From assembly GCA_002633025.1 (NCBI GenBank), contig NMRB01001016.1:144732-208731 (forward strand): a stretch of DNA of 64,000 nucleotides, written 5' to 3'. The notes below the pieces were generated by a model. It saw only the letters and a program-made list of their open reading frames with translations, made no database searches and was not told the origin of the DNA. Source of the stretch: Notospermus geniculatus (taxonomy: Eukaryota > Nemertea > Pilidiophora > Heteronemertea > Lineidae). This document shows positions 14,301 through 29,300 of the stretch, one piece after another; position 1 is the stretch's first letter, and every line of letters starts with the position of its first letter. The position numbers and the translations under genes were made by a program.

Positions 14301-17300
14301 TTGTCGTCCTGGTAAAGCTTCTCCGTGACGGCCCCAGTACCTCCGCTGCCAAATGTTCGCAGTAGGTTGTTCTTTAGGCCCTCCGGTGGCTCCACAGTCA
14401 TCTGCAAACATAAGAGTGTGGATTATTGGTTCATATAGATTCGATAAGCAAGAGTTAAAAATTCACCAGGTGTTCGCACTCAGAAAATGCTACTGATTCA
14501 TTCAATCCATATGTCAGCACTTGACATCTTCTGCAAAAGTGAGTACATGTGGGTACATGTATGTATGTTTCTGTGTTAACTCATCTGCCCCCAGAGTCCA
14601 GCAGACGGCATCTTCTGTCAAAGTTTTCTCACATCCTCTGGTACTGATTGAAAATTATTTGAAGAACGTTTGTTCCTGTGAACCATCTGAAGAAAGTTTC
14701 TTCAATTTTTTTTTCAATTTATTTCCAAGGATTTTAGAAAACTTCAAAATTCAATGCCTGTAGCGGACCCATTCATTCTTGATCGAGCACCAATCATGTA
14801 GATTTTCCTGTGTATTGGTCCGCTAGAACTTTGCTGCCATCTTCTGGCAATACGCGCGGCTGACTGCTCCTATTGTACCACTGTGACAGCCGAACAAGAG
14901 AACTTACTATACGAGCCAAGAACTACTGGTCATTAACACTTCTTTTTTTCATATTCATACCTTTAATCCAGTTTGGAGAATATTCACCGGGAAGGCCGGG
15001 TCTGGTTTTGAGCTCAGCCACAGACGAAACTGGGGATCCACGTCGGCATTAGGTTTACGAAAACTAAAAGAAATACAAAATAAGTTCCTTAGCCAGATGT
15101 CTGCAGGTGGTTCAAAGTAATGCTCAATTTGGCTTGCTTTCTAGGCCGTCTTGGCAAATATGTTTATTACAAACCAATTTTTATATGGCCCAATAGATTG
15201 TGCAAGTTACCACACTCCAAGTCTTCACGTTCAAGAATTTCGGCAAATCCAGGATTTACGAGGCTATTCTTTATACCAGAATGAAATGAAATTTACGCAA
15301 GGAGTCAAAATCGAATGCCTTGAAGGTCATCAAATTTGGGGAGAACTCATTTGTCTACTTACCCTTCCACAATGGTTTGCAACTTGGGCATCCAGGATGC
15401 CGCCAGGTGACAGTTCTGTAAGAAAACCCATCGTCCCTTCAAGATCTGGGCCTTGGAGATCAGTTCTTCCGCCTTTGGTCCCTGTCCCCGTCCAAGTGAT
15501 ATCATGTCCAGATGCAGAGTGCTGCCTCGGAGGTCCTTGGCAAAGCGGAACAATTGTTGTGTGGGATCAGAGCCTGAAATTGTCAATGAATAGAATGGTC
15601 AGGCAATTAACCACCAAAGGGAAGGCTCCCAGAATCAAATAGGTTTGGTCTGGTTCAGGTTTATTTCAAAACCTGCATGGGTAAAATGACTGTCACAGCC
15701 AAAGCCATGGCATTATTTTAAGGGTGTTGTTTTGTAATGTGCAGCCATTGATGACCTGTGCAGCAATTACCGATATGTGACCCTCCACCACAAAACCAGT
15801 TGGAAGTCGCACGGAAAATGAGCCTGAACATACTGAGATGACACCAGGAGATAAAGAAAGAAACAGAATCACTCAGACTTCACAACAGACAGACAATACT
15901 GAAATTGACAGATAATTCAGTCCCAACCTGCCAACCTCAGAGCGTCTTCCAACTGGTTTTGTGGTGGAGGGTCACATATGTTGAAAGCCAAGGTATTTTT
16001 TTCACACTGAGGACGACAATCACAATGTATATTTGAGATGATCGATTGATTGATTTACATGTAAGAAGAGAGAACATGGCAATCAAAGTAAAATTCTTCT
16101 CGCAATTTGGCAGGTTTTGCTTTTCAGAAAATTACGAAGATTACATTTATATCACTTACCTGGAGATAAGATGAATATAATCGGCGTCTGGGCAGTCGAC
16201 TCCTCGTACATATCCTTCAAGTCAAACTCCCTTGAATATAAATACCGGCTGGACATCTGCTCCTCGATGAAGTGACGCACGGATGACGTCAACAATGCTG
16301 GACGGAGGATCTTGATCAGAAGCAGACGCTGCATCGGTGTCAACAGATCCCACGGGAAGTCAACTGACGTGGTTGATGAGGTTGATTTCTTGGACTGGAT
16401 ACTCTCGTGGCTCTTGGCACTTGTTGGTTTCTCTTCTGAAAAGTTTTGGATTTATTACATCAGTGGCGCCCCGCGAGCTGTTATACCCCATTTCTTTCAA
16501 CTTTTGGCAGAATCCCTGACTGTACACAAGATATGCCTAAGTACAAAATCCAAGTTAATTTTGAAACAAATGAACTCAACTAACCTTGCACTCCTTCCTC
16601 CTCTGACCCTTCATATTTTGCAACCATAAAATGATACGGATCGTCTGCTGTGTAGAACGCCTCCCACTGCTCATGGTTGTTGCGTATACTCCTACAGAGC
16701 AGAGCGAATGGCTCAAGGGTGGCCTCCAGATGTTGGCACTGTCTCCACATATTGTCTGTCACCCAATTTGGCCGTGGCAATTTATCAGGTTTGTTCGCGT
16801 ATTCCAGTCGTTGCATGGGACTCAAACCTAGAAAAGTAGAGACATCTTTTAGCCAATTTTCTCCACAAGTTCTGTTCAGTTTGGAATCAGCCAAGGATGG
16901 AAAATGATTTTCCATCATTTTTGCAAATTTACAGTAGGCCTACAGCATAGAAAATGCTTTTACTCCTGACTCTGAGTGCAATTCTTCTCACCTTCACTGT
17001 ACAAAATATAGGCTACATGGAGTAAAAACATTTGCTACTGGTTGGCCTAGTCTGTATTCACATGAACTGATCATTCAAAAGGAAAATTCCCGAATATATG
17101 TGACCCTCCAAAGCAAAACCAGTCGCACGTCACTCTTAGCTTGGCAGGTTGATACCAAATGTTTGTTAGTTTCAATATTGTCTGTCTGTTATGAAATATG
17201 AAATAATCTATTTCTTCCATTTTCTCCTGGTGTCATCTTAGTTCGTTGAGGCTCACCTTCTGAGCGACACTCATGCGACTGGTTTTGCTGTGGAGGGTCA

Positions 17301-20300
17301 CATATCTGATGCTTATTTTACAAGATATAACATAAATCTGATACCCACCGTCATGATCTGCTAGCGATTCCTCATCCATCATACTGGCCATAATCGCACC
17401 CTGAAGGAAGATCGTCCACTCCAGGTCGTCAAGTTTGCCCGATTTTTCCGTCAAAGATGTCCCGTACTTTCCATGAGACCTCATAATACTCGTACACAAC
17501 ATGAACGAGAACATCAACTGGTGATGTGCGAACAACGCCACAGAGACAATCTGATAGACACTGGCGGTTAACCGGTCAATCATTGACTGCAAATGTTTCA
17601 ACAGGTCCAATTCAGTGCGACTCGATGGCCGGCTTGATCCAGATTCCGGTCTGATTTCGTAGCTGCCTGGGCGGAGTGTTCCACTGAGACGTTTGGCACT
17701 GTGGCGAGACGAGGGGAGCGATTCGGCAATGTTGACGCTCTCGATGCAGTCGATGAAGAGATTCTGGAACCACTCCAACGAGAACTGGTACATGACGTCG
17801 ACACCGGATAAATCGGCCAGGACAAAGTACAGAGTCGCTCCTCGGGTGGCAACCTGGAAAAATGTGACATAGATGACTGAGTGACAGAAATAGCAATACA
17901 TGTATGTCTCGCCCCCTAAATCCGCCTCAGAGTATACTTACTCTGAGGCGGATTTAGGATTTCGGATTTGCATTCACCTCTGGGATCTCTACTAGAAAGT
18001 ACCTGAGGAAGACTCCCATTGGGGTCGAAAATTTGCGAAATTCGGAGACGACTTTATGTTTACTATCAGAGTATACTTACAGGTAGGTATTTCTGCCTTG
18101 CAGTATTCAAATTCTGCTCGGCTTGTTCCGACTGCTCGACCCTGGCCAAGATCTCACGAGCCATTCCCTTTGATTTCTGAAGAACGGTGATCAGGTCTTC
18201 ATCGTCAAGAATATTCCCTTGAAAAGAAATATCGAAATGGTTCTAAAAATATTCTTCGTCAAGGTGTCTAGATCATAGAGGAGCAAAATCAGACCTTTGG
18301 AGAAAATGCACTCAGTGCAAAAATGTACAGCAAAATGTATTGCCAATTTATGGCCATAGCCATGTCTTACCTTCAGTTTTGTTCAGAAGATAAAGAGTCC
18401 TGTCTTCAGTGTCTCTCTGTAACTCTTTGTCGGCTGCTATGCTCTCTAATAATTCAGCTCTCTCTTGTTCAAGTTCAGGTTTTTCCTGTGAAAATAAAGG
18501 AAATACATGTACTATTGAAAAACAAGGTGGGTACTCAAATGCTCAAATGATAATTAACAGTAACACTCAAAATGAACACAAGCGGAAAACATAGACCCGT
18601 ATTCTAGAACGTTCCTTAACGTTAAGGTCGACCTTAAGTCTATTGTAAAACCATCGAGAACAATAGATTTAAGGTGGACCTTAACGTTAAGGAACGTTCT
18701 GGAATACGGCCCATAATTAAAGTTGAGGCTCTAGGATAACTCACCCCCGGATAATGGCTTCGTCCCAGGATAACTCACTCCAGATAATTCACCCATATGA
18801 TAGTTAACCCCTAGGAACTCAAGTGTTGTCGAGGAAAACTCCTGACGAAAATTTCCGTCCACAATTGTCTCCCCCCAAAAAGTGGTTCATGCATGAAGTT
18901 CAGATGCCCCTGCCCCAATTTCATTAACACATCCTAATATTTGAAGATATGAAATCTTGCTGGGGCCAAACATCCTACCTGTATGACCACACCAGAGAGT
19001 AGCTGTTCTTGTAAGCCATCAAACGTGACAGTAAAATTGATGATGGTGACCTGTATACACACAGCCGGCAGGTAATGTGGGTTGCTCATCGACGTTGCCA
19101 GATACAACCTAAAGTGATCGTTGTATTCTATTTCTGTGTCTCCAATCCTGATCAGCTTATGGCCACCACGGGTGAAGGTCTCATGAAGTAAGATCGGTTT
19201 TAGGGAAGGGTCGAGGGTCTCACCAACATCCTATAGGAAATGAAAACATAAACATTATCATTTAAAAGTTACCGGTACAGTTAAAGTTTGGGTTTATATA
19301 GTCTGATATCAACAACGGTAGAGGTGTCATCCGACTTTACACTTTCATGCCAGTCTATCCTGAATCCTTTCAGTAGAACTCTGATGAGCTGCTCATTCAG
19401 TGCTACAATCTGAGCATTTCCGACTGGTACCCATTTATACAACTGGGTGGAGAGAGGCCAGTGAGGCAAAGAGACTTGCCCAAAGTCTCACGCCCAGTGG
19501 GATTCGAACCCAGGACCCTCTGACTGCTCGTCGGACCATGGCTTATTAGAAGCTTTTTTACACAGTGCTTTCCAGTGTAATACAGTCTCAAGCACTTCAC
19601 CTAGGGACCTCATGTGATGCCATGTGTCACAGTTTTTTTGAAAGATGATATGTGAACTCAGCCACTGGAGGCTCTGAGCTGAATGAAGTGGCCATGAAAT
19701 CGGTTACTTTGATGCCCTGATGTCAGGTTAATAGAGACTACAAACTCTGACTAAGGGGAATAACTCAAGGAGCTTCTTCAGCAATCACTCGACTCTGCCA
19801 TTGCAACAATGTGCCAATGGAAACCAACAATAGTGAATTGTCCATTGACAGTCACCTCACACATAAGAGTCTCGAGCGGTGCTGCTGCTTCACGTGAGAA
19901 GACATCACATGGAGCAGCACCTTTTGTCTGTTTCTTTATCACTCACCGTCAGAAGTACAGCTTCCCCCACTCGGATGCCCCGCTCCATAGTCCTCATATA
20001 CTGCGGGTCAGATGCTGCCACAACCTTTAGATTTAATCCTTCCATCTGCTGGATCCAGCTGCAACACAAACAGAATGCAATATCTGTGCATGACGCAAGA
20101 CTGTAATATGGGCATCGGTGCATTACTTCTGATGGTAAAATCATAAGGTTCAATGCATTCTTGAATTATTCCCTTCCCATTGTTCGCTCAGTGAAATATG
20201 AAATGTGGTTTCTCATCCTGTGATGAAGAATGAAGGACTACCGGCATTGTCCTGGAGGCCAGTTCAGTTTCAATTTGGACCAATTCCTCATGCAACAATT

Positions 20301-23300
20301 CAGAACTATCCCCGACAGCACAGATTTTCTGACTTACTTGCTTGCCTGCCCCTGAGGGTCAATCAACAGTGGCCACTTTCGGCTCTTCTTGACAATCACA
20401 GCATTCTCTGTTGAGTGGGTATCGTGGGGCAAACCAAGGTTGTGCCAACGTAACACCTACAAATGGACAGACATCTTATTCTAATTGAGGCTGCACTTAT
20501 GGCAAAGATTAAATTCATATTTTGTAGTTTTTTATTTTGTAATTTGTATTTTGTTGGACAAAAAGAGTAAGTGGTGAAAAAATGTCAAAGTGTAAGGTTA
20601 GCTACATGTAGTCCAGGACAGCATTCACATACCTGCGTAGCATCCACAATACTCCTCACAAAATCATACTCCTCAGATATCGGTATGTCCGCCTCTTTAC
20701 ACATGCCCACCCACAGTTCTATCTGCTCCTTCCTGTACTTAGCTGTAAATGCACCGAGGTAGGCCACAGTTGCGGCAGACACGAGGGTATCGCCCACCAA
20801 ACCCTTGAGGCGGAAATCTAGAGCTGCTGCCATATCTTTCCAACGATCCTGAAGTGAAATGATCACGATTTACTTCCGATTTGAGTATTCAGTGTCCACG
20901 TGCAAAGTTTCCACGGAGTATAAATACCGGTACAGGTATAGTCTGCTGCCTGAGCAACACACTGTTGCATGCTGCCAGACCAAAGCTTGGTTAGAGGACA
21001 TTTCATAACCTGACGTTTCAGCCGTGGTCATTTCACCTCTCAGAACTTTCCGGGCATGAAACGTACTTGGGGCGAAATGTTCCAGGACATTTTGCTCCCA
21101 AGGACATCCCGACATTGTGTCCCAGAGGATTTTTCATCCCTGGACATTTTGTCTCCTAGGATTTTTTGTCCCCAGGAATTTCGTCCAAAAAAGTCTTATC
21201 CCTATCAAATTAAAAGTATTGGCTTATCAATTAGCAATGAAGGAGCAATCTCCTGGGACAGAATGCTAGAAATGTTGAACAAATTTGACAGATAACCAAC
21301 AAAATATGCCTACCTTCTCCCCGGAGAGTGCCTCAATGAGCAACGAAGCTCGCTCTAGTCTGACAGCCGTCAACACTTTCCGTTGTTTCAGTTCCTCCCT
21401 CTGGTTAACGCTGTCTTGATACTGGCCTTGTAACATGGTCAAGTGATCCATAATCTTATTCAGACTCGACTCTTTCTGTTGTAAGCTATCCTGGGCCAAC
21501 TGTAATGCCTCCTTGGCATCGACCACTCGCTTTTGTTTAGGTTTCACCATCTGTAAATCAGCAACGACTTGTTTAGTAACAAGTAAGAACAGAAGCACTC
21601 ATCAAATCCCATTCGTAAGCAGATGATACGGTACTCATCATGTGTGAAGTGTAAGCTGATACTACCGGTATTCCATCTAGGACCAGACCACATATAGGCA
21701 GACAACACTCATCAAGTGCCATGCATGAACAGACAATACTCACCCTGTAAGCAGACAACAGTCCTCAAGTACCCATGTATTAGACAATACTCATCAAGTA
21801 CCACATGTAACAAGACAATACTCATCAAGTACCACATGTAAGCAGACAGTACTAGGCAAAGGAGTATTTGATTTCATTCAGCAATTGTGAACCGTGACAG
21901 CAAAACGAGTCAGAATGCGCCGGAAAGAAGACCCAAGATCACACCAGAGAACAATTGCAGAAATGGACAAAGTCAAATTTCATAATGGGCAGACAATGCT
22001 GAAACCAACAAACCGTTGGTTCACCTTGGGTCTTTTTCTCTGCACATTCTGACTCATTTTGCTGTCACAGGTCACAATTTTGATAAACAGAAATCCAATT
22101 TGAGTGGAATGAGTAAAGCCCATTTCAACTATAGCGGTTCCCGCTGTGTTTTGTGGTGAGCAGTACAGTTTTTACAGGCATTGGGATCATCAACATGTCA
22201 AGTATTTAGCTCAACCAACAAAGGGACCCTCCTACCCTGTGAAAACCCTGCCGCTCACTGCAAAACGCTGCAGAAACCACTGAAGTCTATCCCCCAGTCT
22301 CTCACCTTGTGCACTTCATTGTAGTGCTCGAGGGCCAGCACCCATTGGCAAATTGACTGGCAGGCCAAGGACACTTTCCCTATGGTCTCAGGGTTGAAGT
22401 CGGCGTGGCTTGTGTACTTCTTCAATTTGTGGAAGACCTATTGATGAGAAACACATGGTCAGATCAGGATCAGGTTGCAGCAGAGAGTATTTTCTGTTGA
22501 AGTTTTCTAAAAACCTTGGAAAGAATTTGAAGAAACATTCTTCATATGATTGATAGAAGCAATCTTTCTTAAAATATTTTTCAATCAATAACATAACATG
22601 TGAGAAAACATTGACAGAAGATGCCGTCTGCTGGACTCTGGGGACAGATGATGCCAAAGAGTCTTTGTAATAGGTACAAATGAGTGCAAAAATTATCGCT
22701 CTGAGTACACAGAACTATCTTTTACCTTCTCTGGTAGATTATTCTTATCAAACTGGATGAGTTTCGTCAGGAAAAGTTGGTCGCCCATCAGTTTCTTTGC
22801 CATGCTCCAATCAGGTGTTTCCCTCATCAGCACACAGACAGCCTGCATTACCAACTTGACGAGAATGGGTGGGCTTGAATATGCCCTGAGAAAAAACAAA
22901 AGAATCCTGTAAGACTTCTGCCATTTCATAACAAATAGCATTAACCACTTTGCTACTGAAAGTTGTGTCATTATGACGTCATGTAGTGCACTAAACTGTG
23001 CATCCCCAGTGCATGCATGCTTGGGTTCATCAGTGTCTTGACAACTTTGATCAAATTGTCAGACTGAAGATGCAGATAAGGCACACTTGCTTATAAGGCC
23101 CACCCCCATTTTTAGACCTTGTTTGTGCAAAAATGCCACGTCTTAAAGTGCAAAAAATATGGTAGTTCTATCAAATTTTTCAGACCATCCGCAGTTCTCA
23201 AAGTGTGTATCATCCCATTTCCATTATCTGCCTCTATAGATCGATCCCATCAACTGGGCCAAATGGAAAAAAATGAGACTTTTACATGATTTATGTGAAA

Positions 23301-26300
23301 TAAAATGTTTTCTTATTGTTGACTTGAGGGCCAATGTTTGCATTTGACAAAACGGCATGCATGACGTCATGGGATTGGAAGTCACATGGCGCGCAGTGTT
23401 GTGAACGCCGTCACGTCATGCTGCCAGAGGACCATGTGCGGACTTGAAATCGACGAAAATCTGCCAAAATTTGACATGAAAATCATTAATTTCTTCAGTA
23501 TCGCCTCTTAGATTTTTAATGTCTGTACCAAAATGAGTTCAGACTGCAAGGGGCTTTCATGTGAATATCGTTTCTGGAAGAAAGTTTTACACTTCGTGGT
23601 TTTATGGAGCAATAAAGTTGAAAATGGGAAACTTTCAAACCCGTTCAGGACTTTCTCCACGCGACATCACTAAGTTCTGATATGTGTTTTGTACCAAAAT
23701 GTAATTGAAGAGAATCTCTGAGCAATCCTCTTTCTTCTGGTGTGCAGCTTTGATAGTATATCGCTTGTTAGTATTTGATTCTCGGTGGTTGAAAATGTGA
23801 TGCATGTTTCATTTATGTAAACAAGGTCCCAATTGACGGGATCGATCTATAGCTCCAATCTTACTTGATTTCAGAAATATCAGCCTTGTTAAGGGCATCG
23901 AGGGAAGCGATAGCTGTCTGAAGGGCTGGTAGAACTGAGGCTAAGTCTCGCTGACATTCCTGAAAACAACATGAGAGGAAATCAACAACAAAATAAGAGG
24001 AAATCTGACATTAGAATGATTTCTTTGCTTTTTTACCAAGAAGATAATGCTGGAAAAAAACACCAACACGTGAGAGAAGTCTGACACGTTCAACTCATCT
24101 GCTCCGAAGATTGAGCAGACAATATCTTCTGTTGAAGTTTTCTAAAAGCCTCGGAAATAAATTGAAAAAAATTTGAAGGAAAATTGTTCAGATGGATCAC
24201 AGGAAGAACATTTCTTCAAATGATTTTCTATCAATACCGTAGAGGTGGCGGTTAAACCTGAGGAGAATGTGGATCAGATCACTCAATACTCACATCAGCG
24301 TAGTCCTGGACCACCTGCGTCTCTTTCGCCATAATCTCCCTCTCTTTTTCCACAATGGCCTTGACCTCTTCAACAGCAACCTGATCTTTTTCAAGTTGTT
24401 GTAATAACACTTCTGTCTCCTTAGCTTTTTCTTCGATTTTTGGCCCGAGGGCTACCAGCTCCTCTTGCATGGTCCCTACCAGTGAGTTGGCTTCAGACAG
24501 TTTGTTCAAACCTCCGAGCAGACGATCCCTATGAAAAATAAACAAAGCTCATGAATTCATGGAAGATGGCCACTTTGGTTGTACACCAAAGCAGACAAGC
24601 AAAAACAAAAGAAATACTGTAACAGAGGTAAGCTTTGGAAAGCTGTTGAAATTCAACTCAGTTAACAAACATGCGCATCAGCGATACAAATAAACACATA
24701 TTAACAACAAAAACGGTTGATAGCTGGCAACATCTCCTTTAGACAATCATAGACAATACCATGAGCACCGTTGCGGTTCAACACTGATCAACATGTAAAT
24801 GTCAGGATCTTACCCAAGACTTCAGATGGTAAAATAAATTAGAGAAGTGTTGAAGCAGACAACTAATTCATCAAATGATAGATGAGATATTACGAAGAAA
24901 GAAAGATATCTACAGATATCTGCATTGTTATCAACTGATATTTGCATCTTTCTACAGATACATGTATCTACATGACTGTCTACAGATATCTTCATTGTAA
25001 ATATTCAAATATCATAAAACATTTGATCTAGTAAATTAACATCATGAACCGGATTACACAAATGAACATTCTGACTTACCTGCTATTGACAAATTCCGTC
25101 TGATTCTCCTCTAACATCTTGGCGTAGATTTTGATAAGTTCCATGAAACTGCTGGGGGTGGTGTAATATCGTCGCCTCATCTCTTCCCAGAATCTTGTTG
25201 TTACCTTGGTGATGTTCAGGTGGATTTTGACGCATACGTCTGATACGCTCTCTTTCAGAGCCTGAAAATGGATAGAAATTGCATCTCTGTCTCTTTATAC
25301 AAGTCAAATTTGAATGAAAAATTTCTTTCACGACGTCTGAGTTGACGAGGCACGGTTGCCACTGTACATTATACATTATGCATGCAAATGTGAACTATTG
25401 CTCCAAAATCACACTGACTTCGTGATAGGGTAATTTTATGTAGGACTGTTGGGAAAATCCAAGACAGCAGCAGGAACATAACAGTTACAATACGGTGGAA
25501 ACTAAGTAAAAATTTACACATTTGATACTTACGTCTAAATCTTTCCCTGGCTGTGAAATAAAATGCGCATTCTGGAAATAGACCTGTGCCACACTCAACA
25601 TGGCAGGCTCGTCCCACTCATCGTACCAATCGATAGTGCAACAGTTGATCAATGCTGGATTCATCCGGCATCGCTGGCGGAATTTACTGCCGGCGGGACT
25701 CATGGTGAGGACGACGTGGAGGTTCTTCTTTACTCGCTGGAGGAAAGAATGGATTACATTGTTTTAAAAATATTGAGTTGAGAGCCAAGTGCCAAATATG
25801 CAAATAAATGTATAGCAGGAGGAAACTGGAGTCCCCGGAGAAGACCTGTGCTCTTAAAAGACAGTTGTCCACTCTGTCACATGAAAAGTGGGGCTGACTG
25901 GGTATTGAACCTGTTACCTCAGTGGTGGCAGGCAGTGTTTCCACCAGAGGGTGGGAGAGGGAAAGTTTGTGTTTTTTACCGAGAATTCTGTCAAATTTTC
26001 TCTTTATCCCCCCTCAAAAAAATTCCTGGCAGAAACACTGCCAGGCACCGATGTTTCTGCTGCATCACTCAGAAAGTGAACTTCCAAGTTGTTTACATAC
26101 CTGAATAAAAAATTCGTACACAGAACTTCGAGTGTCGGGTACGTCTGCCTCAGCTGCTGCTCTCTTTAGGTTGATGGCAATACCATCAAGCTCTTCATTG
26201 TCGAAAAGATCAGGGACTTCACCGGAGTTTAGGATACAGTTGATGTCCTCCAAGAAAGTTTCCTGCGGATAGAATTAATAACCATGCAAAGTTTGATATA

Positions 26301-29300
26301 CCGGTCTGGTGTTCACCAGTTACATTCAACTTACCGGTACATGTAGTTGTTTTTATCATGCAGAAAGTCGCCTGTGAAAATAATACTCCTCATTTCAAAC
26401 TGCAGCAGAAATTATTGCAGAGGAAACAAAAATGGGCCTTTCATGCTGTAAACAGTGACAAAACTATTCCATCTTCATTGCAATTTTCAACTTACATTGA
26501 CAATATCACTGTCGGTCAACAGGAACACCATGTTAAGACCTTGGACGCCGCTCTTTTTGAACACCGTCTTCAAGTCTTCGCGGAAGTCGGCAATATTGTA
26601 CGACCTTGTCAAGGTCAGTTGGAATGGTTCGGCCCCCGACACGTAACATGCCAAGCGTACAGTTGTTGCTTTGCCAGTACCATCCATGCCAATCTGAAAG
26701 AAATGGTGACACAGATTTATAGGCAATTTGTTGTTTTCCAGTAGTGGTACTATCCTTGCACCAATCCTCCTATTTCCTTGCTCAAAGGGGCAATACGCCT
26801 AGTATTTCCTCCAACAGATGCTAGAGGGCTAGTTTTTCACTTCTAAAGGCGCCTCTTAACATGAGAGTTTTCTCGCAGAAGTGGGCTATTCACCATTATT
26901 TGTTCCTCATGGCTTACGCTGAAACCAATGACACAAACAACTGCTCGCAGTTGAGTTGCCCATTGAGAGCCAACTTGCGCGAGAAAGCTCTCCCATGGAG
27001 AGGCACCTTAAAGGCATTGCTACATCGTGAAAGTTTCTTGTGCAAGTTAGCTCTTTATGGGCAACTCAGCCATAGAAAACTATGGTAGTCATTTGTGTCA
27101 TTAGTCAAAGCATAAGCTGTCAGAAAAACAACAATGGTGCAATGCCCATTGAGAGCCAAACTGCATGAGAAAAGTCTCATGTGGAGAGCTGTAACACTAC
27201 ATGGCTATAAGCTGACTTCGGACACCAAAGCCAGCAGTCATGATGTTCCTCTAAGGTCGTATTCATAAAGTGGTTCTATCGTTAGAACCGTCTTAGGCCG
27301 GTTCCAAGTGTAGTGGTTGACCACACTTGGAACTGGCGTAAGACGGTTCTAACGATAGAACCACTTTATGAATACGACCCCTTATGCCCAAACTCAAGGA
27401 GTGAATGATGCAAATTTTTCACAGCCCAAGTTATTTGTCTTTACCAGACACAGTTTTCTTTCCTTTCAGCAAAAATTTGTGAATCTGACTGCAGTAAGGT
27501 CTTACCAGCAACATGTGACCACCAGGTTGCCTGAAAACCCTAGCAGCACGGACAATGTGAGATATCGCCTCCTTGAAGAACACCATCTGAGAAGCTTGCG
27601 TGTTCCCAGCGTTCTGACGCATGTACAGCTCCTCCATTATCTGGGCCAGTTTGTTGTTGTCAGATATCGGCCGATAGACGCGTTTCCCTTGACTAGAACT
27701 GGCCGAGTCCAGAAAGTCGCAGAAAACGACTGGTTCATCCATCAGTTTTTCTGGGGTCCACTTCACCTGAAGGAGCAGAGGTGGCATCAGCTTCCAAATA
27801 AGTTACATGCTGTATATTTGAATTTGTGAGGAATTGCTTCTTCATAGTGTTCTAGTGTAATGTACAGCAGTTTTCAAGCCATAACAGGTCACCAAAAGAG
27901 GCCCAGCTTCCAGCAGACCCTTGTCAGTTTTTTCACTTAATATACAGAAATTGAAGATTGAATATGAAGACTGGAAATCAAGATACTGGCAATGAATAAG
28001 ATCAGGCACCACTAGTCTAACATCAAATCTTTCAATCAAAAGCAAATAAACTACTACATTCCTCCACCAGCTTGAAATCAAATTCAACCAAGACTGTAAA
28101 CTACACTATAAAGTTTTTGGGCAATCTGCATCTCAACTCTCTAGCTTGCATACTCACACAACAAAGAACAGTATGTAATGCCAACAGCATTTTCTGCTCT
28201 GGATCCAGGTTGTGTACAAGTCATGCCAAGCAAACGACAGAACCTCCACCATGTCGTCAATGTATGAAATCATTTGATCCTTGGCTAAAATCTATCTCAA
28301 GAATGTCTTCCACTCTAATAAACTTTACCTCAATTCTAATAAAATTTGGAGTTAATTCCCCAAATGTCACATGATATTCCTAAAATACATTCGGTGGGTT
28401 GAGCGGATATCAAAATGTATAAAGAGTAAACTTCAAAATTAAAACCACAGCACTGGATGTTCCAGTGGAACGAAAAGAATACGGTAATCTCTGGATCACT
28501 TAGCACCATATACCGGTACAAGTATTACCATAAAATATATCAAAGATGGTTATTTCTGCTAGGCCTCAACTAACCCAACAAACATAACAACATGACAAGG
28601 CCATCAGAAAGAAGTCATGTTTTTGGCTGTATTGAGCCAATATCCACAAATTCAACCAATGAAGTAGCCAGTAACATACATACCTTGAAATAGTCATGCA
28701 AATTGTCTGCAAGAATCTTGTAGAATGTTTCCCTATCAGCAGCATTTGTCAGCCGATCGTGGAAGACACGGGTTGCCTCGTTTGCCAGGAGCTGTGCACA
28801 GTTGTCTTTGTTGACAATTATGCCCTCGTCTGCTTGGAACAGGCCGTAGATCACCTGCAGTAAGATTTGAATTCGATTTGTAGAGTGTTTCTCAGAAAAG
28901 CAAGCCACCCAATAGAGAATTAACCTCATACAACCCTATTTGAAGCAAATAATCCCCATTTGCCAATCATACTCGGAGTTGGGGAACTACAAGATAAGAA
29001 TATGTGAGGCGGTCTAGGAAAACCTGGCGGATGTCGCGTTTGAGGAAAGTGTTAATGGTCTTGGTGAACTCGCACATTTCAATACAATGTAGCTGAAATG
29101 TACCGGTACTACGTAACGAGTAAACAGTAGCAGATCAATGCATAGGCAATCTGACAGCCCGTGCTGATCATTCAGCGACTTTCAACGGGTTTTCCTGGAC
29201 CGCCACACATACAGAATGTTTACAATAGTTTATGAAGGATACATGTACCGGTATCTGGCCACCCCCAAAATTTGCCAGCGAAATCCCCCTCCCCGTGATA

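Noticed and set aside
15151-15642. 163-codon plus-strand frame
   Set aside because: It overlaps dynein exon 67 on the opposite strand and shows no independent domain.
26358-26744. 128-codon plus-strand frame
   Set aside because: It is antisense to dynein exon 49 and its content follows from that exon.
27368-27829. 153-codon plus-strand frame
   Set aside because: Antisense to dynein exon 48.
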